Part shown: positions 1-6,370 of the stretch, piece after piece
How the letters are laid out: each line of letters starts with the position of its first letter
Numbering within the stretch: the stretch's first letter is position 1
NCBI GenBank assembly: GCA_002435365.1
Contig: DJMM01000043.1
Span: 11,146-17,719, forward strand
Direction: 5' to 3'
DNA from: Ignavibacteriales bacterium UBA6490
GTDB lineage: Bacteria > Bacteroidota > Ignavibacteria > Ignavibacteriales > Ignavibacteriaceae
Length of the DNA: 6,574 bases
The notes under the pieces: model-generated
The model's database searches: none
The model's input: only the letters and a program-made list of their open reading frames with translations
Told to the model about the DNA's origin: nothing
Position numbers and translations under genes: made by a program

Positions 1-1103
1 GCAAGGAACTGTCCCTTTACAATATTTGATTGGAGTGCTTCCCTGGCAAGCTTGTCCGATTTTTCTTTTTCCTTGCGGAGCAGGGCTTCAGCCTGTTTTC
101 GCTTTTCATCGGCAATTACCTGTTCGGAAATATCCTGCATATTGCCTTCATAATACACCCTGCTTTTATCCTCATCATGGACAATTCTGTCGTTTAGTCT
201 TACAACGACCTTTGAACCGTCTTTTCTTTTAAGGTTCAGTCTGTAGTTTTTGACCTCGCCGTCGCTTTTAAGTCTTGCAGTAAGTTTATGCCTGTCCTCA
301 AGGCTGAAATAAATATCTTTTGAGATATCAGATTTCAGCAGCTCCTCTTTGCTTTTATATCCCAGAATTTTTACAAGTGCATCATTTACGGTCAGGAAGT
401 GTCCTTCGATTGTAGACTGGAAAATGCCTTCAGCGGAATTATCGAATATTGATTTGAACTTTTTTTCAGACAGCTGGATCCTCAGGGATTTTTCCGAGAT
501 CTGCATTCTCAGTCTGAAGTTCATTGCGCTCACCAGTATGGAAACAACACTAAGAAATATGATAAAGATAAGCATTTCCAGCAGATCAGGATTATAATCC
601 CCTTTAGCCCTGTTAAGTATAAGTGCAGTTCCGAAAACAAGGTTATAATAAATTACAATTATGATCTGCTGTTTAACTTCCCAGCTGAGAAAAAGTGAAG
701 AGGTAAAAATTATAAGTCCAAGCAGATGTGAATTTATTACAAGTGTAGAGGGCAGCAGGTAGATCATATAACCGGTGGAGAGGATAATAGTCAGCATCAG
801 GATATGAACCAGTTCGATGGCATACTTAAATCCATATTTACTGTTCAGCAGCACCAGCACCGTAAAGGCAATTACTGTAGCTGATAATCTGGTAATATAA
901 ACCTGGAGTGTGTAGCCGGAGAAATATTTTGCTTCGAATATCATTGCAAATATTCCGGAGACAGCGATCAGCAGCGCCAGAATCTTAAGAGAAAGGATTA
1001 TTACATCTTTCGATTCCTCCCTTAGCTGAAGGTATCGCTCCCTGGAATCGGGGGTTTTATCGCCGATTATATAATCAGCAATAGTGGTACTGGTAATATT
1101 CAC
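1..1103 (-). CDS. PAS-domain membrane sensor, probable (hybrid) histidine kinase, 3' end outside window
   Basis: The visible 367 residues are the N-terminal input half of a membrane sensor. Six hydrophobic segments lie at about residues 34-56, 64-86, 94-117, 121-141, 145-164 and 174-194. A PAS domain follows at about 212-330, with typical features: EKKFKSIFDNSAEGIF at the start, a VNDALVKILGY helix, and an NMQDISEQ ending. A charged coiled linker (about 328-358) leads into QSNIVKGQFLA, which resembles the start of a HisKA domain just before the phospho-accepting His. The window ends there, so the His, the ATPase domain and any receiver domain are not seen. The start is GTG: an in-frame TGA lies five codons upstream, no ATG occurs before about residue 54, and AGGTG sits 5 bases upstream. 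The gene is divergent from the PAP2 gene. Kinase identity is inferred from the linker; a PAS-containing cyclase is a less likely alternative. The 6-TM region matches no sensor domain I can name. Confidence 0.8.
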   Translation of the reverse strand, partial: MNITSTTIADYIIGDKTPDSRERYLQLREESKDVIILSLKILALLIAVSGIFAMIFEAKYFSGYTLQVYITRLSATVIAFTVLVLLNSKYGFKYAIELVHILMLTIILSTGYMIYLLPSTLVINSHLLGLIIFTSSLFLSWEVKQQIIIVIYYNLVFGTALILNRAKGDYNPDLLEMLIFIIFLSVVSILVSAMNFRLRMQISEKSLRIQLSEKKFKSIFDNSAEGIFQSTIEGHFLTVNDALVKILGYKSKEELLKSDISKDIYFSLEDRHKLTARLKSDGEVKNYRLNLKRKDGSKVVVRLNDRIVHDEDKSRVYYEGNMQDISEQVIADEKRKQAEALLRKEKEKSDKLAREALQSNIVKGQFL

Positions 1104-1108
1104 GAATA

Positions 1109-1113
1109 CACCT
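1109..1113 (-). promoter_or_regulatory. Ribosome binding site for the sensor kinase gene
   Basis: AGGTG on the minus strand lies 5 bases before the GTG codon at 1103-1101. It is what decides this non-ATG start, because the reading frame closes with TGA only a few codons further upstream. Confidence 0.6.
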
Positions 1114-1130
1114 GTTCAAAATCTATCACG

Positions 1131-1138
1131 CAAATGTA
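1131..1138 (-). promoter_or_regulatory. Candidate Bacteroidota-type -7 box of the sensor kinase gene
   Basis: The minus strand reads TACATTTG, a perfect match to the TAnnTTTG -7 box of Bacteroidota promoters, about 27 bases before the GTG start. I see no convincing TTTG-like -33 element 19-21 bases upstream, where the sequence is A- and T-rich. The assignment therefore rests on the -7 box and its position. Confidence 0.4.
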
Positions 1139-1163
1139 AGAAATTTTTTTTCAAAATGAACCT

Positions 1164-1193
1164 TTTGTTTTTATATGAAGTTAGATAGATTTC
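1164..1193 (+). promoter_or_regulatory. Candidate promoter of the PAP2-GNAT pair
   Basis: TTTG (1164-1167), an 18-base spacer and TAGATTTC (1186-1193) resemble the Bacteroidota pattern TTTG-N19-21-TAnnTTTG, with one mismatch in the -7 box and a spacer one base short. Transcription would begin around 1200, giving a very short leader before the ATG at 1217. No clear Shine-Dalgarno sequence precedes that ATG. Confidence 0.35.
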
Positions 1194-1216
1194 AATAATC
1201 AAATATTACGGTTTTT

Positions 1217-1777
1217 ATGGTAGATTTTCTTTATTCGATCGATCTGACGGTTTTTTATTTTTTTAACCACACTCTGTCGGCGCAGTTCCTGGACCGGTTT
1301 TTTTCAATTATAACAAATGTGAACAACTGGTACATAGCTTATGTAATACTGCTGGTACTTGCTTTAGTAAAGGGAGGAAGAACCGGTAGGATTGCAGTAA
1401 TCGGATTAATTATACTGATTATCTGTACGGATCAGCTAAGCCACAAAATTATAAAAGAGCTGGTGCAGAGAGTACGTCCCTGTAATGTGCTGCCCGATGT
1501 AATTGCTCCGTTAGGCTGTTCCGGCACATACTCGTTTCCTTCAAATCATGCTGTTAATAACTTTGCTGCAGCAGTTTTTCTGATGTCCCTTTACCCTAAG
1601 CTGAAGTGGATTTTTTTGATAACCGCCCTGTTTGTTGCAGTATCGAGGATATACCTGGGCCTCCATTATCCCTCTGACGTTCTTGCCGGCGCACTTATTG
1701 GGGCTGCTGCAGGATGCCTGTTTGGAGTTGCCGCCATAAAAATCGACAATCTCTCAAAAGGAAAAAGCAAACGATGA
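1217..1777 (+). CDS. PAP2-family membrane phosphatase
   Basis: This 186-residue integral membrane protein has the three-part phosphatase signature of the PAP2 (type 2 phosphatidic acid phosphatase) superfamily. Motif C1 is K80-x6-R87-P88, motif C2 is P108-S-N-H111, and motif C3 is S143-R144-x5-H150-x3-D154. In the family, H150 is the phosphate-accepting nucleophile and H111 assists as acid/base. Motif C2 reads PSNH rather than the textbook PSGH. Hydrophobic stretches lie at about 37-52, 57-76, 113-126, 130-148 and 155-174, so the catalytic motifs sit at the outer face of the membrane as in known members. Likely substrates are lipid phosphates such as undecaprenyl pyrophosphate, phosphatidylglycerol phosphate or phosphatidate; sequence alone does not separate these. 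The C-terminus is basic (KGKSKR). The stop overlaps the next gene by four bases, so the two are probably translationally coupled. No strong ribosome binding site is visible. Confidence 0.88.
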   Translation: MVDFLYSIDLTVFYFFNHTLSAQFLDRFFSIITNVNNWYIAYVILLVLALVKGGRTGRIAVIGLIILIICTDQLSHKIIKELVQRVRPCNVLPDVIAPLGCSGTYSFPSNHAVNNFAAAVFLMSLYPKLKWIFLITALFVAVSRIYLGLHYPSDVLAGALIGAAAGCLFGVAAIKIDNLSKGKSKR

Positions 1778-2256
1778 AAAACCTTGTAATCAGGAAAGCG
1801 GAAAGAAAGGATATTGCCATAATTCTTCAGCTTACCAGGGAGCTCGCAGTCTACGAAAAACTTATCGACCAGGTAAAAGCTGATGAACAGACCCTGGGGG
1901 AATACCTGTTTGATAAAAAATATGCTGAAGTATTGATAGCCGAATATGAAAACGAAACAGCCGGACAGGCATTATTCTTTCACAATTTTTCCACTTTTGT
2001 CGGTAAGCCCGGAATTTACCTTGAAGATATCTATGTGCGACCCAAATTCAGGGGCAATGGAATCGGTAAAGCGCTGCTGCTCGAACTTATTAAAATTGCC
2101 GAAGAACGAAAATGCGGAAGGGTGGAATGGTCTGTACTTGACTGGAATGAACCGGCAATAAATTTTTACAAAAAGCTGGGTGCCGAACAGATGGATGAAT
2201 GGAGGATATTCCGCCTTACCGAGGATAAGATTAAATCTCTTGCCGGTAAAAAATAA
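1774..2256 (+). CDS. GNAT acetyltransferase, spermidine/thialysine N-acetyltransferase (SSAT) type
   Basis: This 160-residue cytoplasmic acetyl-CoA-dependent N-acetyltransferase lines up along its whole length with the SSAT/thialysine acetyltransferase family known from animals. Visible landmarks are IRKAERKD near the N-terminus, ELAVYE (23-28), YLEDIYV (82-88) with the conserved Glu-Asp pair, the acetyl-CoA pyrophosphate loop R93-G-N-G-I-G98, and WNEPAINFYKKLGA (124-137). Y132 corresponds to the catalytic Tyr, and EWRIF (142-146) is also conserved. Family members acetylate polyamines or small lysine-like amines; which of these applies here is open. The frame stays open upstream to 1714, but that extension lies inside the PAP2 gene and matches nothing in the family. 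The ATG at 1774 overlaps the PAP2 stop as ATGA and follows AGGA at 1759-1762, so I chose it. The pairing with a lipid phosphatase gives no obvious shared pathway. Confidence 0.85.
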   Translation: MKNLVIRKAERKDIAIILQLTRELAVYEKLIDQVKADEQTLGEYLFDKKYAEVLIAEYENETAGQALFFHNFSTFVGKPGIYLEDIYVRPKFRGNGIGKALLLELIKIAEERKCGRVEWSVLDWNEPAINFYKKLGAEQMDEWRIFRLTEDKIKSLAGKK

Positions 2257-2280
2257 CTCTTTCCACAGTGTATCGCAGAT

Positions 2281-2313
2281 ATTGAACCATTTCATCTGAA
2301 TTCAGTATCTTTG
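2281..2313 (+). promoter_or_regulatory. Candidate Bacteroidota-type promoter of fabF
   Basis: ATTG (2281-2284), a 21-base spacer and TATCTTTG (2306-2313) fit TTTG-N19-21-TAnnTTTG, with a perfect -7 box and one mismatch in the -33 box. It lies in the 88-base gap between the acetyltransferase and fabF, so fabF can be transcribed independently of the upstream pair. Confidence 0.5.
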
Positions 2314-2335
2314 ACCTCACTTATATCAGGAATTT

Positions 2336-2340
2336 GAGGA
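2336..2340 (+). promoter_or_regulatory. Ribosome binding site of fabF
   Basis: GAGGA sits 4 bases before the ATG at 2345. It supports this start, which also gives the standard FabF N-terminus with RRVVVTGLGAVTPLG. Confidence 0.6.
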
Positions 2341-2344
2341 AATA

Positions 2345-3598
2345 ATGAATTTAAACAGGCGTGTTGTAGTTACCGGACTGGGAGCGGTAACCCCACTTGG
2401 TTTATCGGTCGATGAATTCTGGAAGAATCTTGTCAGCGGCGTAAGCGGTACATCTGCCATTACAGGCTTCGATACATCAAAACTTGAAACAAAATTCGCC
2501 GCACAGCTTAAAGGATTTGAGCCGGGTAATTTCATGGATAAAAAAACTGCCCGGAGGATGGATCCATATGCCCAGTATGCTTTCGCTGCCGCTGCAGAAG
2601 CTATAAGGGACAGCGGTATAAATTATTCTGAAATGACTGAATCCGAACGCGGAAGAACAGGCGTAATTTTCGGAAGCGGAATCGGAGGAATACAGACATT
2701 TTACCAGCAGTCTGTAGTTAACTATTCCCATGGCCCTTCAAGGGTATCCCCTTTCTTCATTCCAATGCTGATTCCGGATATTGCTGCAGGATATATTTCA
2801 ATCCATTTTGGTTTCAGAGGTCCGAATTACTGCGTTGTTTCTGCCTGTGCTACCGCCAATAATAATATGATCGACGCATTTTTGCTTATTAAAAACGGCC
2901 TGGCAGATGTGATTGTTACGGGAGGAAGTGAGGCACCGATAAATGAACTTGGTATCGGAGGTTTTAACTCTGCAAAAGCATTATCAACCAGGAACGATTC
3001 GCCTGAAACAGCCAGCAGACCTTTTGATTTGACAAGGGATGGTTTTGTGATGGGTGAAGGCGGAGGCGCTCTAATACTGGAAGAACTTGGACATGCACTT
3101 AACCGGGGAACCAAGATATATGCTGAAATTATAAGCGCCGGTCTCTCTGCAGATGCATATCATATTACCGCTCCCCACCCCGATGGCACAGGTGCGCTGC
3201 TGGCAATGAATATGGCTCTGGATAATTCAGGGATAAGCAGGGAAAATGTGGATTACATAAACATGCACGGGACATCCACTCCGCTCGGAGACATTTCTGA
3301 AACTAAAGCAATAAAGAAGATCTTCGGCGAGCACGCTTACCGGATGAATATATCATCCACAAAAAGTATGACCGGCCATCTGCTCGGTGCGGCGGGTGCA
3401 GTAGAAGCAATAGCTTCTATTCTGGCTATACGGGATAATGTAATACCGCCTACCATAAACTTTGCTAATCCGGATCCTGAATGCGATCTCAATTATACTT
3501 TTAACAAGGCGGTTAAAACAGAGGTGAATATTTCCTTAAGCAATGCTTTCGGCTTCGGCGGGCATAATACGAGCGTGATATTTAAACGATACTCATAA
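2345..3598 (+). CDS. fabF: Beta-ketoacyl-[acyl-carrier-protein] synthase II
   Basis: FabF is a cytoplasmic homodimer that condenses malonyl-ACP with an acyl-ACP in fatty acid elongation, releasing CO2. The protein has 417 residues, close to the usual 410-415. The Cys-His-His triad is complete: C168 in VSACAT, H308 in NMHGTSTPLGD and H345 in SMTGHLLGAAG, plus the conserved K340 just before. The C-terminal loop NAFGFGGHN (400-408) contains the gating Phe at about 404. The N-terminus VVVTGLGAVTPLG and the GFD and MDPYAQYA motifs separate it from FabB and FabH. After the active Cys the sequence reads CATANNNMIDAF, with Ala-Asn where many FabF proteins have Gly-x-His. This is not expected to prevent catalysis and may be a lineage variant. 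Neither acpP nor rnc, its frequent partners, is adjacent, so this could be the main copy or a second paralogue. It is convergent with the LolA-like gene. Confidence 0.93.
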   Translation: MNLNRRVVVTGLGAVTPLGLSVDEFWKNLVSGVSGTSAITGFDTSKLETKFAAQLKGFEPGNFMDKKTARRMDPYAQYAFAAAAEAIRDSGINYSEMTESERGRTGVIFGSGIGGIQTFYQQSVVNYSHGPSRVSPFFIPMLIPDIAAGYISIHFGFRGPNYCVVSACATANNNMIDAFLLIKNGLADVIVTGGSEAPINELGIGGFNSAKALSTRNDSPETASRPFDLTRDGFVMGEGGGALILEELGHALNRGTKIYAEIISAGLSADAYHITAPHPDGTGALLAMNMALDNSGISRENVDYINMHGTSTPLGDISETKAIKKIFGEHAYRMNISSTKSMTGHLLGAAGAVEAIASILAIRDNVIPPTINFANPDPECDLNYTFNKAVKTEVNISLSNAFGFGGHNTSVIFKRYS

Positions 3599-3779
3599 CA
3601 GCACTCAGAAGAATTTAGTCAATGCGCTGCTGAGGCAAAAAAATAAAGGAGTTGCTGCCGGTTCTTTATAATTTTTTTGAAGAAGCTGACTGCGGAGGTC
3701 TTATTACTATTGAAAAAGCGGAAATTATAAAATATACAACCCGGTTATGATCTTAAAGAACTTTTGAGAATTAGTTTAA

Positions 3780-4463
3780 TCACTTTGTCTTTTTCTCAAA
3801 CATGCTGTCATCAATACCTTTATTAACCTGATAATTGCTGTAATTCAGGTATACTTTCCCAGTAACTTCCTCTTCTTTTTCCTTTTTTGAACTCTCATCC
3901 GGATCGATGTTTCTCCGTCCCCTCATACCATCTTTAAATTTAAATGTAAATATCATCTTTGAGGGAAGAGGATACTTAAAATTCCTGTCATAAATAAGTT
4001 CCATCAAAAAAGTACCGCTGGTTTTTGTTGAGGATTCTACCTTTGATATTACTTTTCTGCTGTTGTCGATCCATAACGTGGACAATATTACATCCCCCCT
4101 GTCTTCCAGTGGTATAATTTTAATGACAGAATGCATTATTCCGTTCAAAACCTCCTCTTTCACATAAATTGAGGTGTAGTTTTTCTTCAGTAAACCTACC
4201 GGCGAGAAATCGAGACCTTCTTTTGGAACCATTGCAAATTTCTCTGAGACAAAGTTAACTTTATCCGGCTGCTTAAAGTAAATTTTCGCCTCGGTATCAG
4301 GAGCTTTAATGAACGAGACATCAAGCTTTATCCTTACATCTACAGAATAATCCTGTACCTTATTAAATTCATTAACCACTTCAGCAATTATTTTATCGGG
4401 ATCATTCATCTGGGCGAAGGCTGCAAAGACAAATAAAAAAACTAATGCAAAAACAAATTTCAT
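3780..4463 (-). CDS. Secreted LolA-like protein (outer membrane lipoprotein-sorting protein type)
   Basis: The 227-residue product begins with a signal peptide (MKFVFALVFLFVFAAFA, probable cleavage after A17), so it is expected in the periplasm. No lipobox Cys is present. The rest is mostly alternating beta-strand sequence resembling the LolA/LolB-like half-barrel: DYSVDVRIKLDVSF (38-51), EAKIYFKQPDKVNF (58-71), TLWIDNSRKVISKVE (129-143) and MELIYDRNFKYPLPSKMIFTF (154-174). The pattern W-IDN-x-KVI-K followed by YPLP is typical of proteins loosely annotated as outer membrane lipoprotein-sorting proteins. Residues 178-200 form a highly charged insertion (RGRR, then SSKKEKEEE). The gene starts 51 bases after the ABC permease and is probably in the same operon. 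A role as periplasmic carrier or lipid-binding partner of that transporter is an inference. Classical LolA activity is not shown. The ribosome binding site is weak. Confidence 0.6.
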   Translation of the reverse strand: MKFVFALVFLFVFAAFAQMNDPDKIIAEVVNEFNKVQDYSVDVRIKLDVSFIKAPDTEAKIYFKQPDKVNFVSEKFAMVPKEGLDFSPVGLLKKNYTSIYVKEEVLNGIMHSVIKIIPLEDRGDVILSTLWIDNSRKVISKVESSTKTSGTFLMELIYDRNFKYPLPSKMIFTFKFKDGMRGRRNIDPDESSKKEKEEEVTGKVYLNYSNYQVNKGIDDSMFEKKTK

Positions 4464-4514
4464 TTTATTACTCTGTATAAATTATTTTAACTAAGGCAGA
4501 ATGAATAAGTTTCG

Positions 4515-5354
4515 TCACGACAATATATCCTTTCTCCTGAATATCAGGAGAGTAAATGAATAGAGCACCACTATGTGCAGAACCAGTATACCGACAGATT
4601 TCAATATTTCTCCTGTCTCCAGGGGATCACCGAAAAATAACCTCCACTGCATTATATAGCTTGTAAACAGGTACGGTTCAAGGGCATCAAAAATATCGAT
4701 CTGTATGGCAGTTATAATGAAAAATACAATTATTATCGCCATTGTTGTAATTATTGGTCCAATGGCATTTTCCACAAGCGATGAGAAGAAATAAGCCAGC
4801 GTGGCCACCACTCCCATGCTTAATGCTGCATACAAGTAAGCAAGCAGAAACCGCCACCATATATCATTCTGGGGAAAGATTATTATCTGTCCTCCGCCTA
4901 AAACGATCAGCTCGCCGGTTCCGAATAATGACAAACCAAGTCCCAGGCTTATAAGTGCAAGCCACAGAATCAACATAACAGTATAAATCATTCCCGCAAT
5001 TAGCTTTGATGTTGCAAGCTCAAAACGCGAAACGGGCCGGGTAATGAGGATTCTATAAGTGCCTGCTGTGGCTTCCCCGGCAAGAAGATCTCCGGCCACC
5101 AGCGTAACCAGAAACGGTATATGTATTGCCAGGCTGCCTAAAATAAAATATGAAATAAAATATCCATTCAGCAGGTTTCCGACAAAAAGAAAGGACTGCT
5201 GGAGATTCCTGGTCATGAAATTAATCGACCGATCACCTTCCAACATAAATGCAATTTGTATAAGCGGAACAAGAAGTCCAATGGCAATGAATCCGATATA
5301 TGTCCTCCACTTTTTAAATATCTTAAAAAGTTCTATTCTGACTAAGGTTATCAT
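4515..5354 (-). CDS. ABC-2 type transporter permease
   Basis: This 279-residue inner-membrane protein has about six hydrophobic segments (18-38, 66-90, 118-143, 167-191, 196-219, 252-272), the usual build of an ABC-2 permease. The cytoplasmic stretch GDLLAGEATAGTYRILITRP followed by VSR (88-110) is the hallmark coupling region (D-x-x-AGE-x-x-x-GT-x-R-x-L-x-x-RPVSR) that contacts the ATPase. The C-terminus ends in FRRKDILS, a common ending for the family. It forms the membrane channel of an exporter together with the ATPase encoded just upstream. The ATG overlaps the ATPase stop as ATGA (5351-5354), with GGAGA about 10 bases upstream at 5365-5369, indicating translational coupling. The substrate cannot be read from sequence. 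The family includes exporters of peptides, antibiotics (BcrB type), sodium (NatB) and lipids. Confidence 0.87.
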   Translation of the reverse strand: MITLVRIELFKIFKKWRTYIGFIAIGLLVPLIQIAFMLEGDRSINFMTRNLQQSFLFVGNLLNGYFISYFILGSLAIHIPFLVTLVAGDLLAGEATAGTYRILITRPVSRFELATSKLIAGMIYTVMLILWLALISLGLGLSLFGTGELIVLGGGQIIIFPQNDIWWRFLLAYLYAALSMGVVATLAYFFSSLVENAIGPIITTMAIIIVFFIITAIQIDIFDALEPYLFTSYIMQWRLFFGDPLETGEILKSVGILVLHIVVLYSFTLLIFRRKDILS

Positions 5355-6268
5355 CTGGATTCTTTCTCCGTTATACTCAGAAAAAATTCTTCGAGAGATC
5401 TTGCCGGAATTAAAGCACTAACATCTATTCCATTCTCATTCAGGTACCTGTTGAGCGGTGCCGTTTCTTCAGGATGAAGGTTTATAATTACGCCTGACTC
5501 AGTGAAAGTATCAACCTTACCGGACCATGAACTCTCATTAAGAAGTACCCTGGTCCTTGCAACATCATTAACCTCAATGGTAACCTTAAGATTATTGGCG
5601 TTAAGCAGATCGCTTACATTTCCCTCCACCTGTGCAGAACCCTTATTAATTATTATCATCCTTGCTGCTACTATTTCAACTTCGTGCAATATATGGGAAG
5701 ACAGAAATATCGTTTTCTTTTTTTCCCTGCTTAGATAAAGGATAAGATCCCTTATTTCCTTCATGCCCTGAGGATCCAGCCCGGTGGTGGGTTCATCAAG
5801 TATAACCAGTTCAGGATCATGCAGAAGCGCCTGAGCGATACCAAGCCTTTGCTTCATGCCGTGGGAAAATGTTTTTACCTTACTTTTGTACCTTTTATGC
5901 AGGCCCACCAGTTCCAGCATTTCCATAATTCTGCTTCTGGTTACACCGGTGCCCGATAATCTGCCAAGAATTTCGAGATTCTTATATGCCGACAGATATC
6001 CGTAAAAATCGGGCTTCTCAACTATTGCACCTGTTCTTCTTAATATTTCTTTCCGGTTTTCCTTCAGGGATTTGCCGAAAATACTGATCGATCCTTCATC
6101 CGGATTTATCAAAGACAGTAGCATTCTTATGGTAGTACTTTTTCCTGCGCCGTTCGGTCCCAGAAAACCAAAAACATCTCCCTTATAGACATTAAGGTCC
6201 AGATTATTTACAGCCTTTACATCCTTAAACTGCTTGGAGAGATTATTAACCTCAATGATTTTTTCCAA
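5351..6268 (-). CDS. ABC transporter ATP-binding protein, BcrA/NatA (CcmA) type
   Basis: The 305-residue cytoplasmic ATPase powers the permease encoded directly downstream. Visible motifs are Walker A GPNGAGKST (37-45), the signature helix FSHGMKQRLGIAQ (134-146), Walker B LVILDEP (154-160, catalytic E159), the D-loop GLDPQG (163-168) and the H-loop H192 in LSSH. The Q-loop has VEKPDFYGYL (83-92), with Glu84 in place of Gln as in BcrA-like bacitracin-type ATPases. The signature has SHGMKQ rather than the more common SLGMKQ or SGGM. A C-terminal tail of about 80 residues ends with ARSLEEFFLSIT, as in CcmA-family ATPases. The start is TTG: the frame closes upstream at TAG and offers no ATG or GTG, and MEKIIEVNNLSKQF is the expected N-terminus. 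No Shine-Dalgarno sequence precedes it. Function is probably export, substrate unknown. Confidence 0.9.
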   Translation of the reverse strand: MEKIIEVNNLSKQFKDVKAVNNLDLNVYKGDVFGFLGPNGAGKSTTIRMLLSLINPDEGSISIFGKSLKENRKEILRRTGAIVEKPDFYGYLSAYKNLEILGRLSGTGVTRSRIMEMLELVGLHKRYKSKVKTFSHGMKQRLGIAQALLHDPELVILDEPTTGLDPQGMKEIRDLILYLSREKKKTIFLSSHILHEVEIVAARMIIINKGSAQVEGNVSDLLNANNLKVTIEVNDVARTRVLLNESSWSGKVDTFTESGVIINLHPEETAPLNRYLNENGIDVSALIPARSLEEFFLSITEKESR

Positions 6269-6370
6269 AGGTATTTCACTTAAATATTTGTGATACTAAA
6301 TTAAAAATATTTATTGAATCAGTATTGCTGATATTAAACAAACGGTCTTATTCCAAGAGCAAAGGCTTAA

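Noticed and set aside
1714..1773. Upstream extension of the acetyltransferase reading frame to an ATG at 1714.
   Set aside because: The extra 20 residues overlap the PAP2 gene, do not resemble the family N-terminus and lack support. The ATG at 1774 with ATGA coupling fits better.
1972..3114. Several open frames on the minus strand across the acetyltransferase and fabF.
   Set aside because: They lie antisense to strongly supported genes, have low-complexity unrecognisable products and no ribosome binding sites, so they are shadows of the real genes.
3604..3634. Possible terminator hairpin after fabF (CTCAG paired with CTGAG).
   Set aside because: The stem is only 5 bp with a loop of more than 20 bases, followed by A residues rather than a T-run on the plus strand. 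It is too weak to call.
3601..3750. Short plus-strand reading frame ending at the TGA at 3748-3750 (tail FFEEADCGGLITIEKAEII), considered as a small gene or gene remnant after fabF.
   Set aside because: It has no ATG or GTG start; the only TTG abuts the AAAGGAG with no spacing, and the frame holds two stops upstream. No family match is recognised, so I treat this 181-base gap as non-coding.
3661..3761. Inverted repeat GTTCTTTA (3661-3668) and TAAAGAAC (3754-3761) in the fabF/LolA-like gap.
   Set aside because: Eight bases separated by about 85 bases in AT-rich DNA is expected by chance, and no target-site duplication or transposase remnant accompanies it.
6318..6332. Small hairpin (ATCAG, loop of 5, CTGAT) between queG and the ABC ATPase, considered as the queG terminator.
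   Set aside because: The 5-bp AT-rich stem and a T-run some ten bases away on the minus strand do not make a convincing intrinsic terminator.
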